A stretch of DNA of 43,266 bases, taken from an uncultured Aureispira sp. (lineage in GTDB: Bacteria; Bacteroidota; Bacteroidia; Chitinophagales; Saprospiraceae). The notes below the pieces were generated by a model. It did no database searches and was not told the DNA's origin. It saw nothing but the letters and a program-made list of their open reading frames with translations. The stretch's first letter is position 1, and each line of letters starts with the position of its first letter. The DNA lies in contig CAJQQM010000018.1 of the NCBI GenBank assembly GCA_905480485.1, forward strand, positions 1 to 43,266. Direction: 5' to 3'. The position numbers and the translations under genes are program-made. Of the stretch, positions 35,967 to 43,266 are shown piece after piece.

Positions 35967-37053
35967 CTACAACATGTTTTTAAGGGCCATTAGGGTTGCT
36001 TTCAAAAAGTCATCTATATCACCGTCCAAGACCCGTTTCACTTGATGTACTGTATGATTAGAACGGTGGTCTTTGATGCGTTTATCATCTAAAACATAAG
36101 AACGAATTTGAGAGCCCCATTCATTTTTCATCTTTTCTCCCTCTACTTCGGCCTTTGCGGCATTTTGTTTTTCTATTTCTAGCTTGTACAGTTCCGATTT
36201 TAGCATTTTCATAGCTTTATCCCGGTTTTTGTGTTGCGAACGCTGTTCCTGACACTCTACCACTACTCCCGAAGGTAAATGCCGCAGGCGTACCGCCGAT
36301 TCTGTCTTGTTAACGTGCTGACCTCCAGCTCCACTTGCTCGAAAAGTATCCCATTCGATTTCTGCAGGGTTGACCTCGATTTCGATACTATCATCGACCA
36401 TAGGGTACACAAATACCGACGCAAAAGAGGTTTGTCGTTTTCCTTGTGCATTAAAGGGGCTAGGGCGTACCAATCGATGCACCCCATTTTCTCCCTTAAG
36501 CATTCCATAAGTGTAGTCTCCTGTTATTTCTATACTTGCTGTTTTGATACCCGCGGTTTCTCCTTCTTGATAAACAAGTTGTCGCACTTTATGCCCCGAT
36601 TTTTCGGCCCACATAATGTACATGCGCAACAGCATCGAAGCCCAATCGCAGCTTTCGGTTCCGCCAGCACCTGGATTAATTTTGAGAATACAATCAAGGC
36701 TGTCTTCAGGTTCGGACAAGGTAGAGGTAAATTCGAGCTGATCGACCACCTCTTTACTTATAAGGTATTGATTTTCCAATTCCTCCTCCGTTACATCGCC
36801 CATTTCATAAAATTCGAATAAAACCTCCAGATCTCCGACTGCGTCGGCAGTGGTCTGGTATTTTTTGAGCCAAAATTCTTTATCTTTGATACGTTTGAGT
36901 ATCGTATTGGCACGTTTAGGGTCCGACCAAAATTCAGGATCTAAGCTGTGCTTTTTTTCTTCTTCAATTTGCATTTTCCGGTTGGAAATGTCAAAGATAC
37001 CTCCCTAGTATGCCCAGCTGGCTTTGAAGTTCTTTTAATTGATCTGTCGTCAT
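35967..37053 (-). CDS. prfB: Peptide chain release factor 2, with programmed +1 frameshift
   Basis: RF2, 361 residues after recoding. Translation starts at the ATG at 37053-37051 (MTTDQLKELQ). After 20 codons the frame meets an in-frame TGA at 36993-36991 in the context AGG TAT CTT TGA C, the classical RF2 site, with GGGAGG as the internal Shine-Dalgarno-like stimulator. Slipping +1 after CTT continues LDISNRKMQI to the stop. The SPF stop-codon recognition motif (RPSPFNAQ) and the catalytic GGQ (GAGGQHVNKT) are intact. RF2 releases peptides at UGA and UAA; low RF2 makes ribosomes pause and slip, giving autoregulation. It faces prmC, its methyltransferase. Confidence 0.96.
36988..37006 (-). 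promoter_or_regulatory. RF2 programmed frameshift site
   Basis: Minus-strand order: GGGAGG, TAT, CTT, TGA, C. The slippery CTT precedes the in-frame UGA, and the purine-rich tract lies just upstream. This is the standard prfB autoregulatory recoding signal. Confidence 0.95.
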
Positions 37054-37154
37054 ACTTTTGTTGTTTGTTTACACAATAATAGTTAAAAACTATCTTTTTC
37101 TATCTTTTTTATACTAATTTTCGGCAATTGTAGCTCGCTTTTTTAGGGCTGCAA

Positions 37155-38042
37155 ATGGGCGAATCACTCCTCAAACCAGAATCAAATATGCAGCTTTCAA
37201 CCGTAAAAGAGTACTATCATAGTTTGCTACAAGTACTAGCGTCTATTTATGATCAACGCGAAGCCTTTAACATTGCTAGTATTGTTTTCGAAGATGCCTT
37301 TGGACTGAAGGACGCAAGTGGCCATGAGGGTTTATTTAATCCCAATTGGCATCATCAATATGAAACCATTAAAGAAGCATTAGGACAAGCAATGCCTTGG
37401 CAATACGTACTAGGGGAGGCCGATTTTTATGGCTACAAATTCAAGGTAAATCCGTCCGTTTTAATTCCTAGACCTGAGACCGAAGAATTAGTTGATTTGA
37501 TACTAAAAAATCACCAACAAAGCGCGTGCTTAAACCTACTAGATATAGGTACCGGAAGTGGCTGCATCGCCATATGTCTGCAGAAAAATTTAAGGAATGC
37601 CTGTACAACCGCGGTAGATATTTCCTTGGATGCTTTAGAATGTGCACAAGACAATGCAAAAAGACATCAAGTTGAGCTGTTGTTCCAATCGATGGACATT
37701 CTAAACCTTGATTCTTGGCAAAAAATGCCTAAATATAACCTCATTGTAAGCAATCCTCCGTATATTCTAGACGAAGAACAACACTTGATGCCTGCACAGG
37801 TCTTAAAGTACGAACCTAAAGAAGCTTTATACGTTACTAATAACGACCCACTGCAGTTTTATGTATCTATAGCAGAATTTGCCCAAAAGCATTTGTTGGA
37901 TAACGGTTCACTCTATTTTGAAATCAATGCATTTTATGGTCAAGCTGTGGTAGAAATGCTGCAAACTAAAGGATTTGTAGCGCGTTTAAAAAAAGATTTT
38001 TACGGGCAAGACCGCATTGTTCACGCCTCTTTAACTATTTAA
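37155..38042 (+). CDS. prmC: Release factor glutamine methyltransferase PrmC
   Basis: A 295-residue SAM-dependent methyltransferase that methylates the glutamine of the GGQ motif in RF1 and RF2. The SAM-binding loop reads LLDIGTGSGCIAI and the catalytic NPPY motif is SNPPYI. The N-terminal helical domain is present. Start 37155 is the longest; M12 at 37188 (MQLSTVKEYY) fits the family better and may be true. Its stop overlaps the start of the M14 peptidase gene by one base (TAATG), indicating coupling. It is divergent from prfB, its substrate gene, with about 100 bases between them. Confidence 0.94.
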   Translation: MGESLLKPESNMQLSTVKEYYHSLLQVLASIYDQREAFNIASIVFEDAFGLKDASGHEGLFNPNWHHQYETIKEALGQAMPWQYVLGEADFYGYKFKVNPSVLIPRPETEELVDLILKNHQQSACLNLLDIGTGSGCIAICLQKNLRNACTTAVDISLDALECAQDNAKRHQVELLFQSMDILNLDSWQKMPKYNLIVSNPPYILDEEQHLMPAQVLKYEPKEALYVTNNDPLQFYVSIAEFAQKHLLDNGSLYFEINAFYGQAVVEMLQTKGFVARLKKDFYGQDRIVHASLTI

Positions 38043-40432
38043 TGATGATGAGAATTACTTTATTGTGCTTTCTTTGTGGCTTTTTTCTATCGACCCTTTC
38101 GCAAGGGCAAACCATTCAAAAATATAGCAAAGTTCGCGTTTATTTAGACGGACGCCCAAGTTCAGACTTATTGAATCTTGGCCTAACTTGTGACCACGGA
38201 CAACATCGCAAAAATCTCTATTTTGAAAGTGATTTTTCTGCCTCTGATATCAGACTAATGGACGAACACGGCTTTCGCTTCGAAATTTTAATAGAGGACG
38301 TCAGTGCTTTTTATGCAGCTCAAAATGCAACACTTTCGCAGGCGCGTAATAGTAATTGTGACAACAGTGCTAGCAACGATTATCCGCAGCCTTCTAATTT
38401 TAGTTTAGGGTCGACGGGTGGTTATTTTAGCTACCAAGAAATGTTGGACAACCTCGATAGTATGCGGTCTAAATATCCGCATTTAATATCGACAAGACAA
38501 GCTATTGACAGCAATAATTTAACGCATGAAAACCGACCGATTTACTGGCTAAGAATTTCAGACAATCCTGATATTGATGAGGCAGAACCTGAGGCTTTGT
38601 ACAATGCTTTGCACCATGCACGCGAACCCTTAGCCCTGTCCCAACTAATCTACTACATGTGGTACCTACTCGAGCATTACAGCCAAGACCCTGCTATTCA
38701 ATATATAATTGACAATACCGAATTGTATTTCGTGCCCTGTATCAATCCCGACGGCTACATTTACAACGAAATAAACAATCCGAACGGGGGAGGAATGTGG
38801 CGTAAAAATCGTCGTAACAATGGCAACGGTACCTATGGTGTCGACCTCAATCGTAACTATGGATTTGAGTGGGCACATGACAATACAGGTTCTTCGGGCA
38901 ATTCTTCCTCAGATACTTACCGAGGTACGGCCCCTTTTTCGGAGCCCGAGACACAGAATATACGTGATTTTTGCCAAGCGCACAATTTTTTGTTTTCTAT
39001 CAATTATCACACCTACGGAGCACAACTTATCTATCCTTGGGCCTACAACGATCAATTAACCGTTGATTCGAACGAATTTAGGGCTTATGCTGCTTTAATG
39101 ACAAGCGAAAATAATTATGAATTTGGTACCAATATGGAAACAATTGGCTACTCTACTAACGGCGATGCTGATGATTGGCTATATGGCGAACAAAGTAGCA
39201 AAAATAAAATCTTTTCGATGACGCCCGAAGCGAGTACTGGTGGTTTTTGGCCAGCTTCATCGAGTATTATAGGACATTGTCAAGGTACGATGTGGCAAAA
39301 TATCGCGGTTGGCCATCTAATGCTTAAATACGGTAAGCTGTCCGACAGGAGTTCACCGGTACTAAGCCAACTAAGCAGCAGTTCTGCCTACGATTTGAGT
39401 CGCTATGGTTTAGAACCTGGAACTTTTACCGTATCGCTACAGCCTCTAAGCAACAATATCTTATCGGTCGGACCTGCCAAGACACACAACCTCAATCAGT
39501 TTGTTAGCATTCAAGATTCGATCAGTATAAATTTAGATCCACTGATCGCCAATGCATCAACGGTGCGTTATTTGTTGCAGCTAAATAATGGATTTTATAC
39601 TGTTTCAGATACTGTAGAGCGCATTTTTGGCAATTATAATTTGTTGTTACAAGATCCGGCCGATTCGATGACCAATTGGACCAACCTTGGCCCGAATTCT
39701 AATTGGGAAACAACTACAGCAAGCTATTATTCAGCGCCTTCTTCTATTACCGACTCCAAAAACGGAAACTATACCAACAGCAGATTAACCGAGCTTGCCT
39801 TAGATATCCCGATTGATTTATCGAATGCTAGTGATGCTACCCTCGAATTTTGGGCAAAATGGAACATAGAAGCGGACTATGATTATGTGCAAGTTTTAGC
39901 CGCAGGGTCAAACGGTATATACAGTCCTTTGTGTGGTCAATATACCAATACAGGAACCTCTAATCAGGCCTTTAATCAGCCACTGTACGATGGTTTACAA
40001 GCTGCATGGGTGCCTGAAAAAATGTCATTAAACGATTTTTTAGGAGAATCGGCTGTTCAAATCAAAATTATCTTACAAAGCGATTTTTGGGTCAATGAAG
40101 ACGGGTTTTATTTTGACGATTTTAAAGTAAATGCATTGTCTGCTACTATCGGTACTACACAAGCTATAAACCAAACTGATTTTGCATTAGGTCAAAGTCA
40201 ACCTAATCCGGCAGGTCTCAAAGTGTATATCCCTGTCTATTGTCCATTAGATTGCATTGGGGGGCTTCTTCAGGTCTTTGATGTTTACGGTCGCTTGGTT
40301 TACCTACAAGCATTAGATAATCAGACTGGTGTAGATATAGTAGTAGAAGACTGGCAAGCAGGTATCTATTTTTATCAATTACAATACGGTCAACAAGTTA
40401 GTAAAGCACAAAAAATGATTTTAACGAAATAG
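38042..40432 (+). CDS. M14 zinc carboxypeptidase, T9SS-secreted
   Basis: A 796-residue metallocarboxypeptidase. A signal peptide (LLCFLCGFFLSTLSQGQ) is followed by a prodomain-like region to ~120. The M14 catalytic domain runs ~125-430: zinc ligands H192 and E195 in HHAREP and H323 in NYHTYG, substrate residues in CINPDGY and GVDLNRNYG, and the catalytic glutamate E396 in MTPEASTG. The middle is beta-rich and of unknown role (about 430-700). The last ~85 residues (LGQSQPNPAGLKVYIPV, LQVFDVYGRLV, WQAGIYFYQLQYG) are a Por C-terminal sorting domain for T9SS export. It is translationally coupled to prmC, an odd partner. Confidence 0.94.
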   Translation: MMMRITLLCFLCGFFLSTLSQGQTIQKYSKVRVYLDGRPSSDLLNLGLTCDHGQHRKNLYFESDFSASDIRLMDEHGFRFEILIEDVSAFYAAQNATLSQARNSNCDNSASNDYPQPSNFSLGSTGGYFSYQEMLDNLDSMRSKYPHLISTRQAIDSNNLTHENRPIYWLRISDNPDIDEAEPEALYNALHHAREPLALSQLIYYMWYLLEHYSQDPAIQYIIDNTELYFVPCINPDGYIYNEINNPNGGGMWRKNRRNNGNGTYGVDLNRNYGFEWAHDNTGSSGNSSSDTYRGTAPFSEPETQNIRDFCQAHNFLFSINYHTYGAQLIYPWAYNDQLTVDSNEFRAYAALMTSENNYEFGTNMETIGYSTNGDADDWLYGEQSSKNKIFSMTPEASTGGFWPASSSIIGHCQGTMWQNIAVGHLMLKYGKLSDRSSPVLSQLSSSSAYDLSRYGLEPGTFTVSLQPLSNNILSVGPAKTHNLNQFVSIQDSISINLDPLIANASTVRYLLQLNNGFYTVSDTVERIFGNYNLLLQDPADSMTNWTNLGPNSNWETTTASYYSAPSSITDSKNGNYTNSRLTELALDIPIDLSNASDATLEFWAKWNIEADYDYVQVLAAGSNGIYSPLCGQYTNTGTSNQAFNQPLYDGLQAAWVPEKMSLNDFLGESAVQIKIILQSDFWVNEDGFYFDDFKVNALSATIGTTQAINQTDFALGQSQPNPAGLKVYIPVYCPLDCIGGLLQVFDVYGRLVYLQALDNQTGVDIVVEDWQAGIYFYQLQYGQQVSKAQKMILTK

Positions 40433-40499
40433 TTAACGATTGTTTAAGAACCAAACAATTTGATGTATTCATTGTTTAAAAAGCATCTGATAACCAACT

Positions 40500-40507
40500 T
40501 ATATTTG
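40500..40507 (+). promoter_or_regulatory. TAnnTTTG element immediately before msrA
   Basis: TATATTTG ends two bases before the ATG at 40510. If it is a real -7 element, transcription would start at or just inside the annotated start, implying that M4 at 40519 is used or that this match is accidental. Confidence 0.3.
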
Positions 40508-40509
40508 AG

Positions 40510-41157
40510 ATGAAAAATATGATTTTATTATTTTTAGCGGCTGTAATTAGTACAGCTTGTGGAAGCAATAACGCACAAGTAGATACTGTAGCGATAGAAG
40601 TAGCCTACGACCAAGACAAATATCAAAAAGCTTATTTTGCAGCAGGTTGTTTTTGGTGTGTTGAAGCAGTATTTGAATCGGTAGAAGGGGTAGAAGAAGC
40701 TATTTCTGGCTATTCGGGAGGTAAAGAAAAGAATCCTACCTATGATGATGTGGGCTACGGACGTACGTCTCATGCCGAGGCTGTGGAAGTTATCTATGAC
40801 CCTGCTGTGGTAAGTTATGCTACACTATTAGAGGTTTATTATGGTTCGCACAATCCCACCACTGTCAACGGTCAAAAACCTGATTTCGGGCGACAGTATC
40901 GGTCGATGATTTACTACACTAACGATGAAGAAAAGGCGCTAGCCACTGCTTTCAAAGATCAGCTTGATGCGTCAGGTCAATATGGTTCACCAATTGCCAC
41001 CGAAATTGTAGCCTTTAAAAAGTTTTGGAAAGCAGAGGCCTATCATCAAAACTTTGAACGCCTAAACCCCAATAATTCATATGTAAAATCGGTATCTATT
41101 CCTAGATTAAATCGATTCAAAGCCAAATTTCCTCATTTACTCAAAAAAAATCATTAA
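40510..41157 (+). CDS. msrA: Peptide methionine sulfoxide reductase MsrA, lipoprotein form
   Basis: A 215-residue MsrA that reduces methionine-S-sulfoxide. The active site GCFWC is at residues 46-50 with catalytic C47, and AEAVEVIYDP, YYGSHNPTT and AYHQNFE are conserved. The N-terminus (MKNMILLFLAAVISTACG) is a lipoprotein signal with lipobox C17, so the enzyme repairs proteins in the periplasm or outer membrane rather than the cytosol. No MsrB domain is fused. It is followed 52 bases later by a small lipoprotein gene. Confidence 0.95.
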   Translation: MKNMILLFLAAVISTACGSNNAQVDTVAIEVAYDQDKYQKAYFAAGCFWCVEAVFESVEGVEEAISGYSGGKEKNPTYDDVGYGRTSHAEAVEVIYDPAVVSYATLLEVYYGSHNPTTVNGQKPDFGRQYRSMIYYTNDEEKALATAFKDQLDASGQYGSPIATEIVAFKKFWKAEAYHQNFERLNPNNSYVKSVSIPRLNRFKAKFPHLLKKNH

Positions 41158-41209
41158 ATTGGTACATCTGCGGGTAAATCGCCAGGCAGATTTACTCAAT
41201 ATATGATTT

Positions 41210-41710
41210 ATGAAATTTGCCTATATACTCAGCCTATTTTGTTCTTTGTTTTTGTTGACGGGTTGTCCCTATGAATCTCACACGCCTATCACAGCGGCTT
41301 ATCATGCAGTAGATTCGGCATTGATAGGTCAGTGGTTTATTGCTGACTTTCCGCGCCAAAAAGATACCATCTATTACGATATAGTCGCTTTCAATCAGCA
41401 GGAGTATTTTGTCGAAGCTCGGCAGTATTCAGACACTCTTAATAGCCGCAACTATTACCGAGGGTTTATATCTGCTATTGCAGGGCACAAAATATTGAAC
41501 CTTCATGATTTTATGGATGAAAAATCTTACCTTTTTTTGAACTATAAACCAATAGGCGATCAGATGCAACTGCTCTGCTTAAACGATGCTTATTTTGGAG
41601 ATAGCCCGCTAGATAGCAGCTCTATCCAAACAATTTTGCTTGAAAACAAAGATGAAGCAGACCTTTTTGAAAAAGAAAGTTCAATTATCCTTCAACCGCT
41701 CCAAAAGTAA
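41210..41710 (+). CDS. Small lipoprotein of unknown function
   Basis: A 166-residue lipoprotein with lipobox LLTGC (C19). The mature part is short, probably beta-rich (LIGQWFIADFPRQKDTIYYD, EYFVEARQYSD, HKILNLHDFMDEKSYLFLN), resembling lipocalin-like small lipoproteins of Bacteroidota without a confident match. It is probably co-transcribed with msrA. An inverted repeat (ATCTGC/GCAGAT) lies in the gap between them. Confidence 0.72.
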   Translation: MKFAYILSLFCSLFLLTGCPYESHTPITAAYHAVDSALIGQWFIADFPRQKDTIYYDIVAFNQQEYFVEARQYSDTLNSRNYYRGFISAIAGHKILNLHDFMDEKSYLFLNYKPIGDQMQLLCLNDAYFGDSPLDSSSIQTILLENKDEADLFEKESSIILQPLQK

Positions 41711-41733
41711 GATAAGAATGTTTATTGCATGCG

Positions 41734-42273
41734 TCAGGTATAGTCTATATAGCCGTCATTGATTAAAGCAATAAGTTTGGATGTTTTGTTCGAAAAGATA
41801 CCTCCCACCTCTGTATCGCCGGCATACCATTTTAACCACGTGAATGCTTGCGCGTAGTGGTTGTGGATGCTGTAATGATGGAGTTTTTTTTCGTCAATCG
41901 AATTATATTGTTCTGTATAGTTCATATCCGACAACCACGAAAAATGTGTATTGATCTCTAGAAAATTTTGTTGTATTTGCATCGGTACTGATTCGCTTTT
42001 CTGATAGCTTTTTACCAAATTCACTTTCAAGCTTTTCGATGTATTGAGGTAGCTAGTTTCAGGGCCGAAATCAAATGATAAAGATTTTGAGTTGGCAATT
42101 TTTTCTTCGATTTTCTGAATCAATTCTCGAAGTTTATCAAGGGTGTATTCTTCAAAGGCGTTGATATGACCGTCACGCAAACTATAGGCTTCGTATTGGG
42201 CCAATTTTTTCTTGGCTTGCTCCAAAAATTTTACTACTTGTTTTTCTTTGTCAAAATCTAAATTGATAGACAT
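41734..42273 (-). CDS. Protein of unknown function, coiled-coil N-terminus
   Basis: A 179-residue cytosolic protein, unrecognised. The N-terminal ~65 residues are charged and helical with heptad-like spacing (KEKQVVKFLEQAKKKLAQYE, LDKLRELIQKIEEKI). The C-terminal part is aromatic-rich (NHYAQAFTWLKWYAGDTEVG). It follows the DUF4265-like gene by 34 bases on the same strand, so the two are probably one transcript. Its 3' end converges on the small lipoprotein gene. Confidence 0.65.
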   Translation of the reverse strand: MSINLDFDKEKQVVKFLEQAKKKLAQYEAYSLRDGHINAFEEYTLDKLRELIQKIEEKIANSKSLSFDFGPETSYLNTSKSLKVNLVKSYQKSESVPMQIQQNFLEINTHFSWLSDMNYTEQYNSIDEKKLHHYSIHNHYAQAFTWLKWYAGDTEVGGIFSNKTSKLIALINDGYIDYT

Positions 42274-42307
42274 AATGAGCGTTTTTAGATGATTGAATAC
42301 AATTTAA

Positions 42308-42796
42308 TTAAACTTGATAGCCGCCTTTCCGCAGGTCTTTTTGATGCTTTTTGGATAAATGCGCCTCTGCAAAATCGATGATTTCTTGTTGCACTAAGGG
42401 CAATATACACTGATAGATTTTAAGGTAGTTTTTTATTTTGAGAATTGATACAGCATAAAGATGTTCAGATGCTTTCTCGATACGACAATCGAGTTGTTCT
42501 AGTTTTGCCAAACATTTGTTGATATCGGAATTTGGTTCCTCAACGATTAGTTGAAGAATCGAACTACCGGACCTTGATTGTATTTTATCAAAAAGAATTT
42601 CTTCTGAATTTGCTACTTTTTTAACCTCAATTAAATCACCACAAGCAATATCAGGGCCATAAAAAGGAACGCTGTGTAATTCGAAATGATTTTTTTGGGG
42701 GTCTACCAGTTTACACCACAACAATTCCTCAACCGTTTGGTCCAACAAGGGGCTATAGTAAACAAATAATACTTCTTTAAATTGTATATCTTGCAT
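42308..42796 (-). CDS. DUF4265-like protein
   Basis: A 162-residue protein resembling the DUF4265 family: VEELLWCKLVDPQKNHFELH, SVPFYGPDIACGDLIEVKKV and a SRSGSSILQLIVEE strand. Members are small single-domain proteins of unknown function, often next to other small unknowns. No signal peptide or membrane segment is seen. It is first in a probable two-gene transcript with the coiled-coil protein. A TAnnTTTG element lies 30 bases upstream. Confidence 0.7.
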   Translation of the reverse strand: MQDIQFKEVLFVYYSPLLDQTVEELLWCKLVDPQKNHFELHSVPFYGPDIACGDLIEVKKVANSEEILFDKIQSRSGSSILQLIVEEPNSDINKCLAKLEQLDCRIEKASEHLYAVSILKIKNYLKIYQCILPLVQQEIIDFAEAHLSKKHQKDLRKGGYQV

Positions 42797-42825
42797 AGGT
42801 TCGGGCGTAGTTTGTTCTTACCCTT

Positions 42826-42833
42826 CAAATATA
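42826..42833 (-). promoter_or_regulatory. Candidate -7 element for the DUF4265-like gene
   Basis: The minus strand reads TATATTTG, matching TAnnTTTG, ending 29 bases before the start codon. No -33 element at the ideal distance. Confidence 0.45.
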
Positions 42834-43066
42834 GGGAATTATTTTAAATAGCTGTTGGAAGCTGTCATCAAGAATTTCTTAATCGATTTAATATACGGAA
42901 TTTGATGGGCTGTATTTAATTAATAGGGTCCAACTGCCATACAGATAGTATCAAGCTGTATTTGATATAGCAATTTTAAATTTAATGATTAGTGATGCTT
43001 GAATTTTATCCATTATACTCTAAATAACTGATGCTGTATAGGTACTTATAAATTATAAAGTGTTAA
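42834..43066. other. Intergenic region, no gene recognised
   Basis: AT-rich sequence between the DUF4265-like gene and the tandem repeat array. No open frame, hairpin or promoter beyond the one listed was recognised. Confidence 0.4.
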
Positions 43067-43266
43067 TCTTAGAATTTTTGGAGGTTCTACACCCTTAAAT
43101 CTAGGCCATGTCCGTTGTGCCTCTAGGCACAACACAGCGCAGTTCGCATACATTTTTTCCCTTAGAAGAGGGTCTACACCCTTAAATCTAGGCCAGTTCC
43201 GTTGTGCCTCTAGGCACAACACAGCGCAGTTCGCATACATTTTTTCTCTTAGAAGAGGTTCTACAC
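43067..43266. repeat. 87-bp tandem repeat with internal palindrome, runs off the window
   Basis: Two copies with an exact 87-base period (TCTACAC at 43086, 43173 and 43260) and the first bases of a third. The left flank has a partial unit (TCTTAGAA). Each unit contains the perfect inverted repeat GTTGTGCCTCTAGGCACAAC (43114-43133 and 43201-43220). The copies differ at only a few bases (for example near 43109 and 43196). Because 87 is a multiple of three, one minus-strand frame is open across both units (29-residue period). The array continues past the right edge. I read it as a noncoding repeat and not a gene. Confidence 0.85.

Noticed and set aside
36279-36821. 180-residue plus-strand open frame
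   Set aside because: It is antisense to prfB, whose family motifs are unambiguous on the other strand.
43046-43240. 64-residue minus-strand open frame with an internal 29-residue repeat
   Set aside because: It is produced by the 87-bp tandem repeat, whose length is a multiple of three. The palindrome inside each unit points to a noncoding element.

Overview
The window looks like ordinary chromosome from a member of the Bacteroidota. It is AT-rich. Several upstream regions carry the Bacteroidota -7 element TAnnTTTG. Two secreted proteins end in type IX secretion (Por) C-terminal sorting domains, and WG-repeat, YceI, M1 and ExbB/ExbD/ExbD proteins of Bacteroidota type are present. Rank below phylum cannot be fixed from the sequence alone; a Saprospiria-like or related environmental lineage is a guess. 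No rRNA, tRNA, CRISPR array, prophage or intact insertion sequence was seen.

Layout. 1-9300: omega-amidase/nitrilase, a YceI-domain secreted protein, an M1 peptidase, a pentapeptide-repeat protein, a large FAD oxidoreductase, a rhodanese, an ALDH8A1-like aldehyde dehydrogenase and a small helical unknown. 9600-15900 (all minus): hotdog thioesterase, a histidine kinase/response regulator pair closed by a clear terminator, then an ExbB-ExbD-ExbD-(ExbD-like)-TonB operon closed by another, and a two-TM unknown. 16000-25000 (plus): a lipoprotein, a 1142-residue WG-repeat protein, an acyl-CoA oxidase with an N-terminal extension, and two tandem VTT-family membrane proteins. 25100-29300 (plus): a conserved Bacteroidota gene split by a frameshift at an 11-A run, then secG, an ABC exporter and rsmI. 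29300-35900 (minus): a T9SS-secreted Asp-box protein, then a sparser accessory stretch with a PH-like membrane protein, a peroxiredoxin-like protein and a secreted unknown whose 3' end abuts an attC-like folded element. 35960-43266: prfB with its programmed +1 frameshift, facing prmC, which is coupled to an M14 carboxypeptidase; then a lipoprotein MsrA, a small lipoprotein, two minus-strand unknowns (one DUF4265-like), and an 87-bp tandem repeat running off the right edge.

Functional links. prfB and prmC are substrate and enzyme: PrmC methylates the GGQ glutamine of release factors. The Exb/TonB operon probably energises outer-membrane transport. The M14 peptidase and the Asp-box protein are exported through T9SS. 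No obvious defence island or wholly new multi-gene system was found. The most noteworthy items are the A11 frameshift gene, the degenerate third ExbD-like protein, the attC-like element next to the 34942-35868 gene, and the palindrome-bearing 87-bp repeats.
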